64,000 nucleotides of DNA, taken from Latrodectus hesperus. Lineage: Eukaryota; Arthropoda; Arachnida; Araneae; Theridiidae. Shown piece after piece: positions 1-11,800 of this stretch. The notes under the pieces are model-generated. The model was given only the letters and a program-made list of their open reading frames with translations, was not told where the DNA came from and did no database searches. The stretch is taken from positions 131,511,968 through 131,575,967 of the forward strand of contig CM075850.1 in assembly GCA_037975125.1 (NCBI GenBank), read 5' to 3'. The number at the start of each line of letters is the position of its first letter. Position 1 is the stretch's first letter. The position numbers and the translations under genes are program-made.

Positions 1-406
1 NNNNNNNNNNNNNNNNNNNNNNNNNNNNNNNNNNNNNNNNNNNNNNNNNNNNNNNNNNNNNNNNNNNNNNNNNNNNNNNNNNNNNNNNNNNNNNNNNNNN
101 NNNNNNNNNNNNNNNNNNNNNNNNNNNNNNNNNNNNNNNNNNNNNNNNNNNNNNNNNNNNNNNNNNNNNNNNNNNNNNNNNNNNNNNNNNNNNNNNNNNN
201 NNNNNNNNNNNNNNNNNNNNNNNNNNNNNNNNNNNNNNNNNNNNNNNNNNNNNNNNNNNNNNNNNNNNNNNNNNNNNNNNNNNNNNNNNNNNNNNNNNNN
301 NNNNNNNNNNNNNNNNNNNNNNNNNNNNNNNNNNNNNNNNNNNNNNNNNNNNNNNNNNNNNNNNNNNNNNNNNNNNNNNNNNNNNNNNNNNNNNNNNNNN
401 NNNNNN
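1..406. other. Assembly gap (run of N)
   Basis: All bases are N, so nothing can be read. The upstream non-coding exon or promoter of INO80D, or more of a left-hand gene, could lie in or beyond it. Confidence 0.99.
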
Positions 407-2629
407 TGTAGTTAATTGTATTTACTTAATACAGACTTTAGCTCCCTCTATACCTTGCGTAAACTATTCTAGAACAAAAACTCGTAGTAAGACAGAAAAA
501 TATTTGTATTTATTCGCTAGAAAAAACCTATTGAAGAATTATTATAAGCGTTAATATAAAAGGAATTATTCTCTTATTAATAGTTATAAACTTTTTTCTA
601 TATTTTTCATTTTTTAATGGCTTCAATATATAAACATTTAAAAAAACAAACACAAAAAAAAAACAGTCCGCCATATTATTTGTTGTGATTGATCTTTGTC
701 ACTGTGTTCTGAAGTGTGAATCTATTTCCATATATATTGTGCATGTTTACTGAAAATTATTTTGTAGCAATTATTTGGATTAAACTCAGATGACCTTACA
801 GGTCAAGAAAATACTTTTTTATTGTGTAAGTCTATTGTCATTCTTTGTATCTTAATAAAATTTGTGTACGTAGGCTTAACGTTTTCATTCTCATATCTTT
901 TATTTAATTACATTTCTCAAAGAAGTTATTGAGGTATTTAAAAAGTGATTTTACATAAATAAAATTATAGTTTTATGTTAAGGTATTATTATCGCCGAAA
1001 ATACAATTTGTATATCGTAACTGTAGTGTATAGTTTCGAAATACGTTTGTAAACAAACAAGTGTTTATCATTCATTGTGAACGAAACAGGAATTTATGTT
1101 TTGTAAAACGATATAATTATGTTTGCTTAAACATGGCTTCATGCGTACAGTTTTAATTTGAACAGATTCAGATTCAAAAAAAATTATTTGATTGTTTTTG
1201 TATATTTATTAATTAATAAAAGATGAAGCGCATGCTTGTCAGCTACTTTTTATATTTGTAGATATTTTAAGGAAATATCTTCCTTTTGTTTATTAACCTT
1301 TTAAACACCTTACTTAGCGCTCTAACCCTTTTAAATTACATTTGGTCAAATTATAATTGAGAACCAAGTCAGTTTATTAGTTATAAATATTCCTAAACTT
1401 TATTTTATACATTAAATGTAAATTATAATAATTTGACGTTGAATTCTGATAGGAATTAAAGCCAGTTTAGTTTTCATTCACTGCTTTGAACCTGTTGATG
1501 ATGAAATTATGCAAGTGTCAAAAACTAAGTGTAGGTTGATTTAACTATATACTAAATTATTAAATCTTCTCACAATTTTTTTCGATTAGTTTGTTAGTTT
1601 AAAAAGATTTTTGTTGTTTGTAATTATTGACAGTTGAAAAATTAAAAAAAAAAAAAAACAATTGTTTATAATACAGTCCATCTTGCCTGCCTTTGAATTC
1701 TTGTATCCTATCATTATTTTATTATTTGATATCAAGAAAATATGTTTTATTAAGTGTTATAATGCATACCTATTTAAATTCAATTAATTTTATTTTTATA
1801 TTTATATATTTGTGAATTTCATTATTATATTTATATATATATATTATGTGAATTTCATTCAACAACCTTTTTTTCACATTTTAAAATCTTTAAATAACAA
1901 TATTGTTTAAAATATTTTAGTATATATTATATTTGAAAATATATTCATATTTATTGAAAATGTTTTAGTAAACTTAAATGTTAATGATAATTTTAATATT
2001 GATATAAGGCATTCATTAAATAAATATATCAGATAAATTCATTTAATGAATTGGTTGAATTATTGAAATTATGTTTATTATATTGTCATGATAAAATCTT
2101 ACAATTTCAAAGAATTAAGGATTCAAATAAAGGAAAGCTTGTTAGCTAACTCTTCTAAATTTTCTGCAGTAATTAAATTTAAATTTTACTATTTTACTAT
2201 CTAACATAAATGATAAATTATTAATGTAATTTAAAGTACATTTTTTATATTATTTACTATGATCATTATTTTTATAAATGGAAAAATATTTAGATATTCA
2301 TTTTTACATTTATATTTTTCATCAAATTTCTGGTAACATTTCCTATAAATTAGTATAAAATGTATTCATTTGTGATCTGTAAAAAGTAGAGGTGGATTCA
2401 TGTTTAGAAAATTATGAAATATTTTTATTTAGCTTATTAGAATTTGATTTTATATTAAAATAAGTTGTTTTATTAAAATAGTTAATATTAAGTGAAAGCT
2501 TAAATCTTTCAATTATATATGAAAATTAGAAAGTTTTAATTAATTGTGCAAGTTTTTGTTTTTTTCTAATTATCTAAAAATACTCTTAATTTTATCATAT
2601 TTTCAAAACACCGCAATAAGCTTGTGTAA
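407..2629. other. AT-rich stretch without a recognised gene
   Basis: Very A+T-rich sequence with short homopolymer and AT runs. I see no long reading frame, transposon end or RNA gene. Several AATAAA motifs on the - strand, around 2425-2475, would suit the end of a leftward transcript from the possible exon at 2876-2630. A 5' non-coding exon of INO80D could be here but is not identifiable by eye. Confidence 0.5.
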
Positions 2630-2876
2630 CTATATTTTGTGATCTGTTGCAGAATATAACTTCCCTTTCCTTCTCTTCCCCGTTAGAAAAGGTTTATAAA
2701 TATAGGAAAATAGCTTTGAGTTTTTTAAGTTTTCAAATCTTTCTAAATTTATAGATTCAAATATTTTATCTTTATTAATAAATTTAAAGATTTTTTCTTT
2801 GTTAAAATGTTGGTTAAATTCTAATAATAAACATTTCCCAATATCATTGGTTGGAACAGATTTTCTCATTTGTTGG
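2630..2876 (-). CDS. Possible terminal coding exon of an unidentified gene
   Basis: A - strand frame of about 80 codons is open from a strong-looking splice acceptor (pyrimidine-rich CCACCCCACCTCTTCACAG just before 2876) to a TAG at 2630. The predicted peptide is basic and rich in K, F, I and N, with no low-complexity run except a KRRKGK patch near the C-terminus. AATAAA-type motifs follow about 150-200 nt downstream on that strand. I do not recognise the family. It could be the last exon of a gene that is divergent to INO80D, or a chance frame in AT-rich DNA. The acceptor and the unusually balanced composition are the only arguments for it. Confidence 0.25.
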
Positions 2877-2988
2877 CTGTGAAGAGGTGGGGTGGAATTT
2901 ACAAAAAGATATATTTAAGTGTTTTACTCAAAAAATACTTCAAATATCTATAAAATTATGCGCATATTTTTTAGAGTGTAGTTCTTAA

Positions 2989-4065
2989 CCTTTTTACGAC
3001 GGGGGGCCTCTGTTTAAGACTCGTGTTCTGGACAAAGCAGAAGTGAAAGGAATGATATTACAGGACTGGAATTTTTCTCCACTAGGCCTAACTTTAGAAA
3101 AAAAATCATAAATAATGAAGTTAAAGTCCTACCGCCGTGATTTTTGGTAGCATTTTAGATTATCACATAATCTATCTTATAACATTAAAACTAGACTTCA
3201 GTAATGTTTTTCCTTCAATTTATATGAAAATATATATATGAAAAAGTTGCTTACCTTGAGAAATAATTTTCGACAGTGCAATTCTAGTTTTTCCAAAATT
3301 TTAATTGACAGAACACTTCAACTTATTTTCAAATTAATAAAAACTATACAAGGGCTGTTTACAAGAAAAATAATAAAATTTAAAATGAAGACTGATTATG
3401 GAAAATCTCAAAGCACAAAGAAACGCAAAGTGCGACATTGCATGATTTGCAAGTATAAAATGTTTGTTGCGTTTTCTTCTCTTTCAGCATGGTTTGTGAA
3501 CAAACAATGCACTTTCTGTGACTTTTTTCTCCCTTTTTGTTCAAATTAAGGGTAGGAAAAGGCCTACCAGATAATCCTCGCTATAGTAATCTAGGGTCGA
3601 GAATTTTCGAAATAACAAGAAAAGTGAGCAAATATAACCAAAAGCAGTAATGAAACTGATGCTAAAACCCTAAAAGACCTCCCATAGTAGCGAAAACAAA
3701 ATTTAAAATAAAGTGTTCAGAGAGCTATCAAAAGCGAGAATGCTTAAATCACATGGAAAGTTGAAGAGCTGAGCTGTGTTTGTTTACATTGCGATTTCCC
3801 CTCTCCCCAGCCACAGCTGATAATCAAAATACCAAAAAAAGCAGGAATACCAAAAAAATGAAGGTCAGAACACTAAAACTACGTTCAGTTTACATGTAAT
3901 GGACACATAGTGCCATCTAGTGATTAATAAAAATTGTTCCAGCTTAAAATGCATATATGCACCGCCCGTTTACTAGGCTAGTTCTTCAGGAATGCACGAG
4001 CGAACTGCCCGGCCCTCACTTTCGTCCGTACGAAATGCATATATGACTTGCCCATTGCGAAGAGG
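2989..4065. mobile_element. piggyBac-like element relic in TTAA
   Basis: The segment is bounded by TTAA on both sides (2985-2988 and 4066-4069). Its ends begin CCTTTTTACGACGGG on the left and, read inward, CCTCTTCGCAATGGG on the right. These are a diverged terminal inverted pair differing mostly by transitions. TTAA target duplication and ends starting with CC are hallmarks of piggyBac-type transposons. The interior carries a remnant of the transposase C-terminal Cys-rich domain. Confidence 0.6.
3238..3549 (+). pseudogene. piggyBac transposase C-terminal remnant
   Basis: The frame ends with a basic stretch followed by a Cys-rich pattern: C-x2-C (HCMICK), later C-x2-C (QCTFCD), and a final C near FLPFCSN. 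This matches the spacing style of the zinc-binding domain at the C-terminus of piggyBac transposases. The first half is lysine/isoleucine-rich and not recognisable. No catalytic DDD residues remain. It lies inside TTAA-bounded ends, which supports the assignment. The catalytic core has been lost, so it should be inactive. Confidence 0.45.
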
Positions 4066-4341
4066 TTAAAACAATCCAAGAATAGTTAATAAACAAGTGG
4101 ATATATATTCATATCTATACTTTTTTGCTTTTGAAGTGTTAAACATGCTTTAATTTTTTCTTTAGGAGTCCCATATTCTATGTTCTTTGCTACTTGTACC
4201 TAAAATATGAAGTAAAAAATGCTGTGAAGAGGAGATGGAGGTAAAATATTTATTTAAAATAATGAATTTCTTATTCAATTTATCATGACTATATGTGTTT
4301 ACTTTTAGTAATTGAATTATTTTGCCTTTAGTTCTTTCCAG

Positions 4342-4600
4342 TTACCGGCAGACTGTAAGTCTGTTTTGGGATTTTACTCATGATGTTTGAAGGGAAACAT
4401 ATCCATTACTCGCCTGTGAATCGAAAACCCTTATGTTCATATAGTGCCAAGCTTTGTAAACAAAAACGCATCAATGGCTATGCATTTTGCATACGACACA
4501 TTTTGGAAGACAAGTCTGCTCCTTTCAAACAGTGTGCTCATGTTGCCCGTTATAATAAGCAGAAGTGTACTAATCCTATTCCTTCCAATGAAAACAGAGA
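4342..4600 (+). CDS. INO80D: INO80D coding exon 1
   Basis: Coding begins at the ATG at 4380 (a second ATG follows at 4383). The peptide MMFEGKHIHYSPVN then PLCSYSAKLCKQKRINGYAF is the unmistakable INO80D N-terminus with the first C3HC3H zinc module. A pyrimidine-rich acceptor (TTTAGTTCTTTCCAG, ending 4341) lies 38 nt before the ATG. The exon therefore probably starts at 4342 with a short 5' UTR and there should be an upstream non-coding exon. The donor GTAAGT starts at 4601 and the exon ends in phase 2. Confidence 0.85.
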
Positions 4601-5739
4601 GTAAGTTGGGTTTTTTAAGCATTTATTTATTTATAATTTTATTTATTGAAAAATTTTGTTTGTAAGTTTTTATATTTTGGTTGTGTATTTTAAAACAAAT
4701 ATGTATGTATATGTACGCATGTGTGTATAAATGAAAACTTTGAATCTTAATGTCTATCTTTATTTTTTTTCTTAACAGCTCAATTTTATATTCTAACAAT
4801 ATAATTTTATTGATGCTGAATAAAATTATCCGTTTAAAATGATAGCTTTTATACTTTTAATTTTTATGTTACAACATATTTCTTAATTTCATTCACTGTA
4901 GTACTAACAAAATGTTATTAACTTTTCATGATTTCTTTGAACATTGAAGCATACTGTGCTATAATATTTTAATTCAGTTTATTAATACTATATGTCTTCA
5001 ATTCCAAAAAAATCTGATTTGTTGGTTGAATTCTGATCTTCTGTTCACAAGAGTCCAGTTTTCTCTTAGGATATATATAAAATATATAGTTTTAGGATTT
5101 AGAATTAACTTTAAAACTACATATATATGTATCTATTTTAAAAAATAAAAAAGAATTGTAAATTTTTTTTAAAAAAAGAGGAAAGGTTTTGAGAATTTTA
5201 ATGTTTTACAACATAAATTTGAGAAGAATTTAATGACCTTCCCATTTTTAAAAGGCTGAAATTTTACTTTTTGCATTAATTAACTCCCTCATACTAGTAC
5301 AATTTGGTAAGTTTAATTTATAAGAATAGCTTCAAACTCTTAAATGTATGGAAGATCTCTGTTATTTATAAATTTTTTGAAAGTTTCTTTTCATTAATTT
5401 AAAATTATTCTATTATGTAAGAATTAATTTTTTCAAAAATATTTTTACTTTTATTTATTTATTAATTGAATTTGGGAACCCATCCCTTTAAAAATATGTG
5501 TTCTGCAGTTAGTTACTGAGAATCATAAAATATTGTTAATTAAAAAAATTTATTGAAAATAATATTTTCCTTTGTTGATATATTTGTAATATTTTTTGTA
5601 ATACATTTGTAGTTACATTTAATTAGTTAATTTAATTAGTAGTTACATTTAAAATAACATTAACAAGTTGTAATACATTTGTAGTTATTTAATATAAAAC
5701 TTTAACTTATGTCTTTTGAGAATTAGATAATAATTTTAG

Positions 5740-5821
<82 letters not shown>

Positions 5822-8800
5822 TAATTGGAAAACTGATTTTAAGATATTTTATTGAGTAGTTATTTACTGTAAAATGCTTTCATTTTATTTAAGACTATCA
5901 TATGATGTTATATATAATTTATTCATTGCTTTAAGGTTTTGTAATAGTCACATGCAAGTTGCTGGGATGTTGCCTAAGAAAGAACGTAAAATTAAAAAAG
6001 AAAAAGAGAAAGAAATTCTTCCTGAAGGAAAGCTGAAATTTTCTGAACGATTGAAAATTTTATTAACTAAAGAAAATAGTGAATCGTGCAATGATGATAC
6101 TGTTAATTCTGATGACCCGTATGCATTTCCTGATTCTGTATCAGAAAATGAAAATTGTATTATTGGGTATTCTGCAACACCAATTCTTAGAAATGCTTGG
6201 AACTCTTCACAAAAAAATTCTCCTGATGTCTCATCATTAGATTCTCCTTCTAGAAATGAACAAAATTCAAAAAATTCTCCTACCATAGAAAATAAATTGA
6301 AATGCAATTCTCCTACATTATCAAAAACTATGAATAGACTTCATGCAAAAATTGCACAAAATAAACTTTTAGATAAACAAAAGAAAACACAAGATGCTAG
6401 TCAATGTGTGGTAACTTTAGTCAATCCTCATATAAATGCTATTGGGAGCTTAAAAAGTAATCCTCCATCCCCAATTGATAATGTCAGTATCCATTCTGAA
6501 TCAAGTGAAGCTGAACCTAAGATTATATCTGTTCTTCCAAAAAGTAGTAATTTAATCGTAAAAGTAGATACTCCTGAAGATCAAGCTCGATCAGAAGATT
6601 CTCTTGCATCTAATTGTACTCCTTCACCTAATCCACCTTTTAATGTTCAAGTCGATTCAAGATTGTCTTCAGGAGTCACTTCTTGTGAGTCATCAGAAAG
6701 GTATTTTTGTGATCAAGAAAAGTCATCTACTCCCAGTGATGTTAGTTCCAAGGAAAAACCACTGTTTGATCAAGTAAAACTTCTGAAAAATGAGAATAAA
6801 ATTACCAGTAAAATTCCTGTCGCACTGCGTAAATTGCAAAGAATAATCCAAAATAAAAAAAGAAAGCATAAATATATTTTTCCTCGTAGTAAGTAATATT
6901 TTTCTTCAATTTTATGTATTTTATCAATTTTTTTCATTATTTACAAATATTTTTTTTATATTCTCTTATAGTAATGACATTGGTTGCAAAAATACACACT
7001 GTAAAATTGCTAAATGTTTTGACAGAAAATGTTTTTGAAGTATTATTAATAGAAATTTTTTTACTGTGTATTTTATTCATTTTAATTAAAAAATGGATGT
7101 AGATATTAAATTAGATTTTTTAAATGAAGTTATAAAAATTGGATTGATAAATTATTATGTACGTATAATTTCTATGTTTCATGATGGTAAATTATTGTAA
7201 ATCTTATTAAAAGATATCTATTTTGTATAATATAAATGTTCTTAGCTTTTAAATTTGTATAAATTTGATTAATATTTCTAAAACAAAATTACTTGAATTT
7301 CCTGTCATTGGGTTTGTTGTGCCTTTCTATTGATTGGTTGTAAGATCATACACTTGATAATGGATGATCCCAGGTTTAATCCCAACTGCTGTAGAACTAT
7401 GATATTGGGTTGGTTTTGCATTTAGAGTGTGTTATAAAGAAGCTTCTTCCTTTATATTACACATAAATATACTCCATTAATTCTATTGAAAGGCTATATA
7501 TGGTAGATGTATGACATTTTTTGGCTGTTCAGTGGTCTACTATGCAATGTTTAAATTGTTTGTTTGTTCACAATAGCCTTCCATTATCATCTAACTCCAT
7601 ACACTATGATAAATTCTCGGTTTGAACTTACCATGGCCTAGTGGTTGAATTGTGTTCCTTATTGAGTGAAATATTTGTTTATTAATTCCCAGTGGAATAT
7701 TTAATATTCTGACCATAAACAGTTCCTGGGTTTGATTCCCCCACATCCTTGGATATTTGTGGTAGTTCAGAATTTCCTTTAATATTTAGGTCCCTGTCTA
7801 ATGAGTCCCCATGTATAAAACACTGTTAAGTAACTTACAAATCAAAACAATCCATCAAAAATTGTAACAATTCAAGATTAATATTGCATTTTTGCTTTCT
7901 ATATATGTATCTATTGAAATAAATGTTTAGATATTTTCCAGATTTTTTGCCTTGCAACACATGAATAACATCCCCTATCTTCAGAAAAATCCAATCAGAT
8001 GTTTTACATTGTAAGGTTGTCAAAAAGCTTCATAGGAGTCTTTGTTTCATAAGCTGTCTGTGATGTGGTGATAAAAATTATTGATGTCATGTTTGTTTTT
8101 TGCATATCTAGCAGTGTGTAGGGAAATTTTATGATTTCTCTTTCTTACCTTGTGACATAAAAACATTTCAATGTTGGAAATATATATATATTCATATCCA
8201 TCCTCTTGGATAATAGTAATTTCTGTTATAAATCTTAAAGAATCTTACAAATGTTCATTATGGTTGAAGGTAGAGTATCCACTATTGTTTGAATTTAGGC
8301 TTATAAAACAGTATTTTAAAAAGCTATAAGTTTTTATCAAAAAAAAAAAAAAAATAGTATATTGGTATAAATATGTGTTATTTTTTTAATTTTGGAAGCT
8401 TTAAGCAAAAGTTAAAATAAAATAAAAAATTCCAAAAGTTTAAGTAAAATATTTTTTTGACTGTATAAAAATTTAGTGAGGAATGCCCAGTTATGCTCCA
8501 TATATATTTCACAGATATCAAATTGTAAACTGTTACTTAATTTGACATTATATGAATAAAAAACATTTAAAATACAGTCAAAGGTAAAAGACGACATAAC
8601 TGTACAAGGTTGGCGCGATTTCCTATTTTTGTGCCAAGCATTGCACAGCTATCTCACCAAAATAGATTATGTCATTAAGTGCAATATCCGCTTACTAAAT
8701 ACCTATCGCGTTTGAACTTTAACTTTGGAATCGCACACTATTTTGAATTCCAAATATCAAAATTTTGAATATTTCATTATAATTACATATTATAGAAGTA

Positions 8801-11800
8801 TTATAAAATTCTAATTAATAGAACATTTTTTTATTAAAACTCGAATTTTAATATACCAGGCAATCGCGCCCACCTTATAAAAAAACTTCAGTGTAGCGTT
8901 ACCTATTGCAGTGATAATCTGGCAATAAAGCTAAACTTCTAACATTAACAAATTGAATTATTCAAACTCAAATTTTAACAAACAGGTCATGTAATGTCCA
9001 CCTAAAAAAATTCAGTATTCCACTATTTAACGCTAACGTGAAACGTGCAATAAAGCTTATTTAAAGATGTATTTACTTATGTAAATATTTATTTTTATAA
9101 AAACTAGAGTTTCTAATAATCCCTCTGAATGAAGTTTTAATGAAAAATAAGATAACTCTCCCAGCAGAGAAAGAACGGTTTTAAAGGCTTCGAAGAAATC
9201 TTCTACTGTATTTTCTTTATGGTTTCTCCACCATACATACTTTGCAATGTATGAATCTAATTGACCAGGCACATCATTAGTACCCCATACAGATCTTTAA
9301 TTGGCTGATCAAACAAAAATTTAAAATAATATAACTAAAAAATTTCAAACAATATAGTTTTCAAAAATGAAACAATATTTTAAAAACTATAAACAATTTA
9401 TCTTCCAAAAATTAGAGATAATATAACTTTAAAAAAATTTGAAGTACAATAACGGAAACATAAACATAACAAATTCTTAAATTGTAAAGAAATAAAATTA
9501 CTCATTAAATGTTTCAAGGTTTGCACACAAAACAAATTTTGCGCTTATCATATGATCACCTTACGTCATAAAACTAAAATCTCGTCATGCAAACACACGC
9601 AAACTGTTAAGCCCATTTGCCACATTTTACCCTCTGTACAGTACTCTACTCTTAGGCACAGTCAAATTTTACTTAATAAGCATCTTGTTAAATGAGTGAT
9701 CAATATAATTGAGAGTGGGGAATTTTTTTTCAGAATACAGATATGTGTTATCGCTTGAATCCTACTGTTATCTTTAGATGTATAATTCTAAAAAACTGAT
9801 AAATCAAGTATGATGCAAATATCTGTGTTAAAATATTTTTTCTAATAATACTGAATTACTTTATTAACTGACTTAACTGTTATTTCTTTTAACTTTAACT
9901 ATTATTTCTTTTAAGTTCAACAATTTTAAGTGTTATATCTTAAATGTGGGTGTTTATTGTAGTTTTAAATCCATTCTAAAATATAGGTTGTTGTTCAAAA
10001 GCAAGCGATAACTTAAATATTTTTTGTAAAATAAAAAAGACTTTTTAAGTTTTTGTATTGTTTGTTAGGAAGTTAATAGCTGTAAATTTACCTAATAATG
10101 CTGTCTCATTTTTATATACTCTGGCCTCTAAAAGTGGCCAGTGTATATAACTGGTTTACAAAAAACCGGTTGTTAAGGAACAACCGGTTTTTTGTGACTA
10201 ATTTGCAAATGAATGAATGTAGAAACACCAAATTTGGATGACATGTGCACAAAACAGGTATTTATTGACTGCAACATAGAAATTTACATAAGAAAAAGCA
10301 AAAAGGATTAACAACAAAAAAATGCAATCTTGCTGGAAAAGTCCATTCTTGGAAAAAAGAATAATCACAGTTTTATATGGTAAAAAGTAATAGAAGCATA
10401 ACAAAAATGAGTTTTAATAAGGGATATGCCCACCCCCTGCTTGCATGCATTGGCAGCATCGACTTTCCATGTTGTCAATTAACCCTTTGATGGTTATGAA
10501 CGAGCTGAGCTCGCAATCGAATCGTGCTTCATAATGCGCGCAAACGAGTTCCGCTCGGCAGCGTGTTTTCGACCGAAAAGGTTAGAAACGAGTTCTGCTC
10601 GCGTAGTTCAATTTTCCCCCAATGCGCGCTGACGAGCTGAGCTCGTTCGCCAATATTATTTTGCATTGATAATGTTACAAACGAATCCTACTCGCAAATT
10701 TAGTTAGTTTTACTGTCTACAGATGACATTACGGGTTCCATGAATTTCTTTTCATAATGATTGAAGTTGTTTATATTTTAACCTTGTTGTTTATATAGCC
10801 ATTTTGGCGTGGTATTTTGAGTGTTTGTAAAGAAAAATGGCTCAAAAGCGAAAGTTAAATGATATTGATTATGACGATGATTATGATTATGATACAGAAA
10901 GCTTATCTAGTTTTGAATCTGATGACGACTTTGTTCATAATATATCAACATTAGTGTTTTACATTAGTTGTATTTATTTAGACTTTTCAATTTAATATTT
11001 GTATAAATTTGTATTTATATTTAACGATTATTATTTATAAAATTGGTTATTATCATTTATAATTTACTATTTACAAATTATCATTTATTAATTATTTTAA
11101 AGTACTTAAAAACTGGTATTTATGTATTAAAAGTACTTTAAGAATTTTATGATGTGAGCTATCCACCCTATCGCCACAGAAGGGTGACATTTTCGGAAGA
11201 ACGGCAGAGGAAAACAGCTGCGAATTTCGACTGCTGCTTAGTCGCAGTACAGGGCGAATTAAGTAAGCGAAAACTGCTACTTTACCTAACCGCTAAAGGG
11301 TTAAGTTGTCAGTTACCAAAATGGGAAGCGAAGACTAGACACTGAGTAAGCTTTGTTCCAGCTCTCCTAAAGACCTTGGAGGAGGATTTAAATCAGCAAC
11401 CTGTCTACCAAGATAGTTCCACACATGTTCTATTGGATTCAGGTCTGGAGATTGAGCTGGCCATTCCATTCACTCCAAACCAAGATCCTCAAGATATTCC
11501 TCAACAACTACAGCTTGGTGAACTTGTGCATTATCATCCATCAGAATGAAATCATTGCCAATTGCACTGGCATATGGGCAGACATATGGATCAAGGATCT
11601 CATCCCAATATCTCACGCCAGTCACAGTTCCTCCCTGGAGCACATGCTGGTCAGTATAACCACCGACTGAAATCCCTGCCCAAACCATTATTCCACCGTC
11701 GTTGTAACTGTCTCTTTCCACAATGTTGGATTGGTGGTATCTGGTGTTTTGTTTCCTCCAGATCGAAAGACGTCCTGAATCGCTTTCCAATGTGAATCTG

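Noticed and set aside
5948..6307. - strand frame of 119 codons
   Set aside because: It is the shadow of INO80D exon 2, rich in Phe/Ser from the complement of Lys/Glu codons.
6961..7102. Cys-rich reading (DIGCKNTHCKIAKCFDRKCF) resembling a CXC/tesmin motif
   Set aside because: It is only about 20 codons, is followed at once by a stop, and has no splice support in the right phase.
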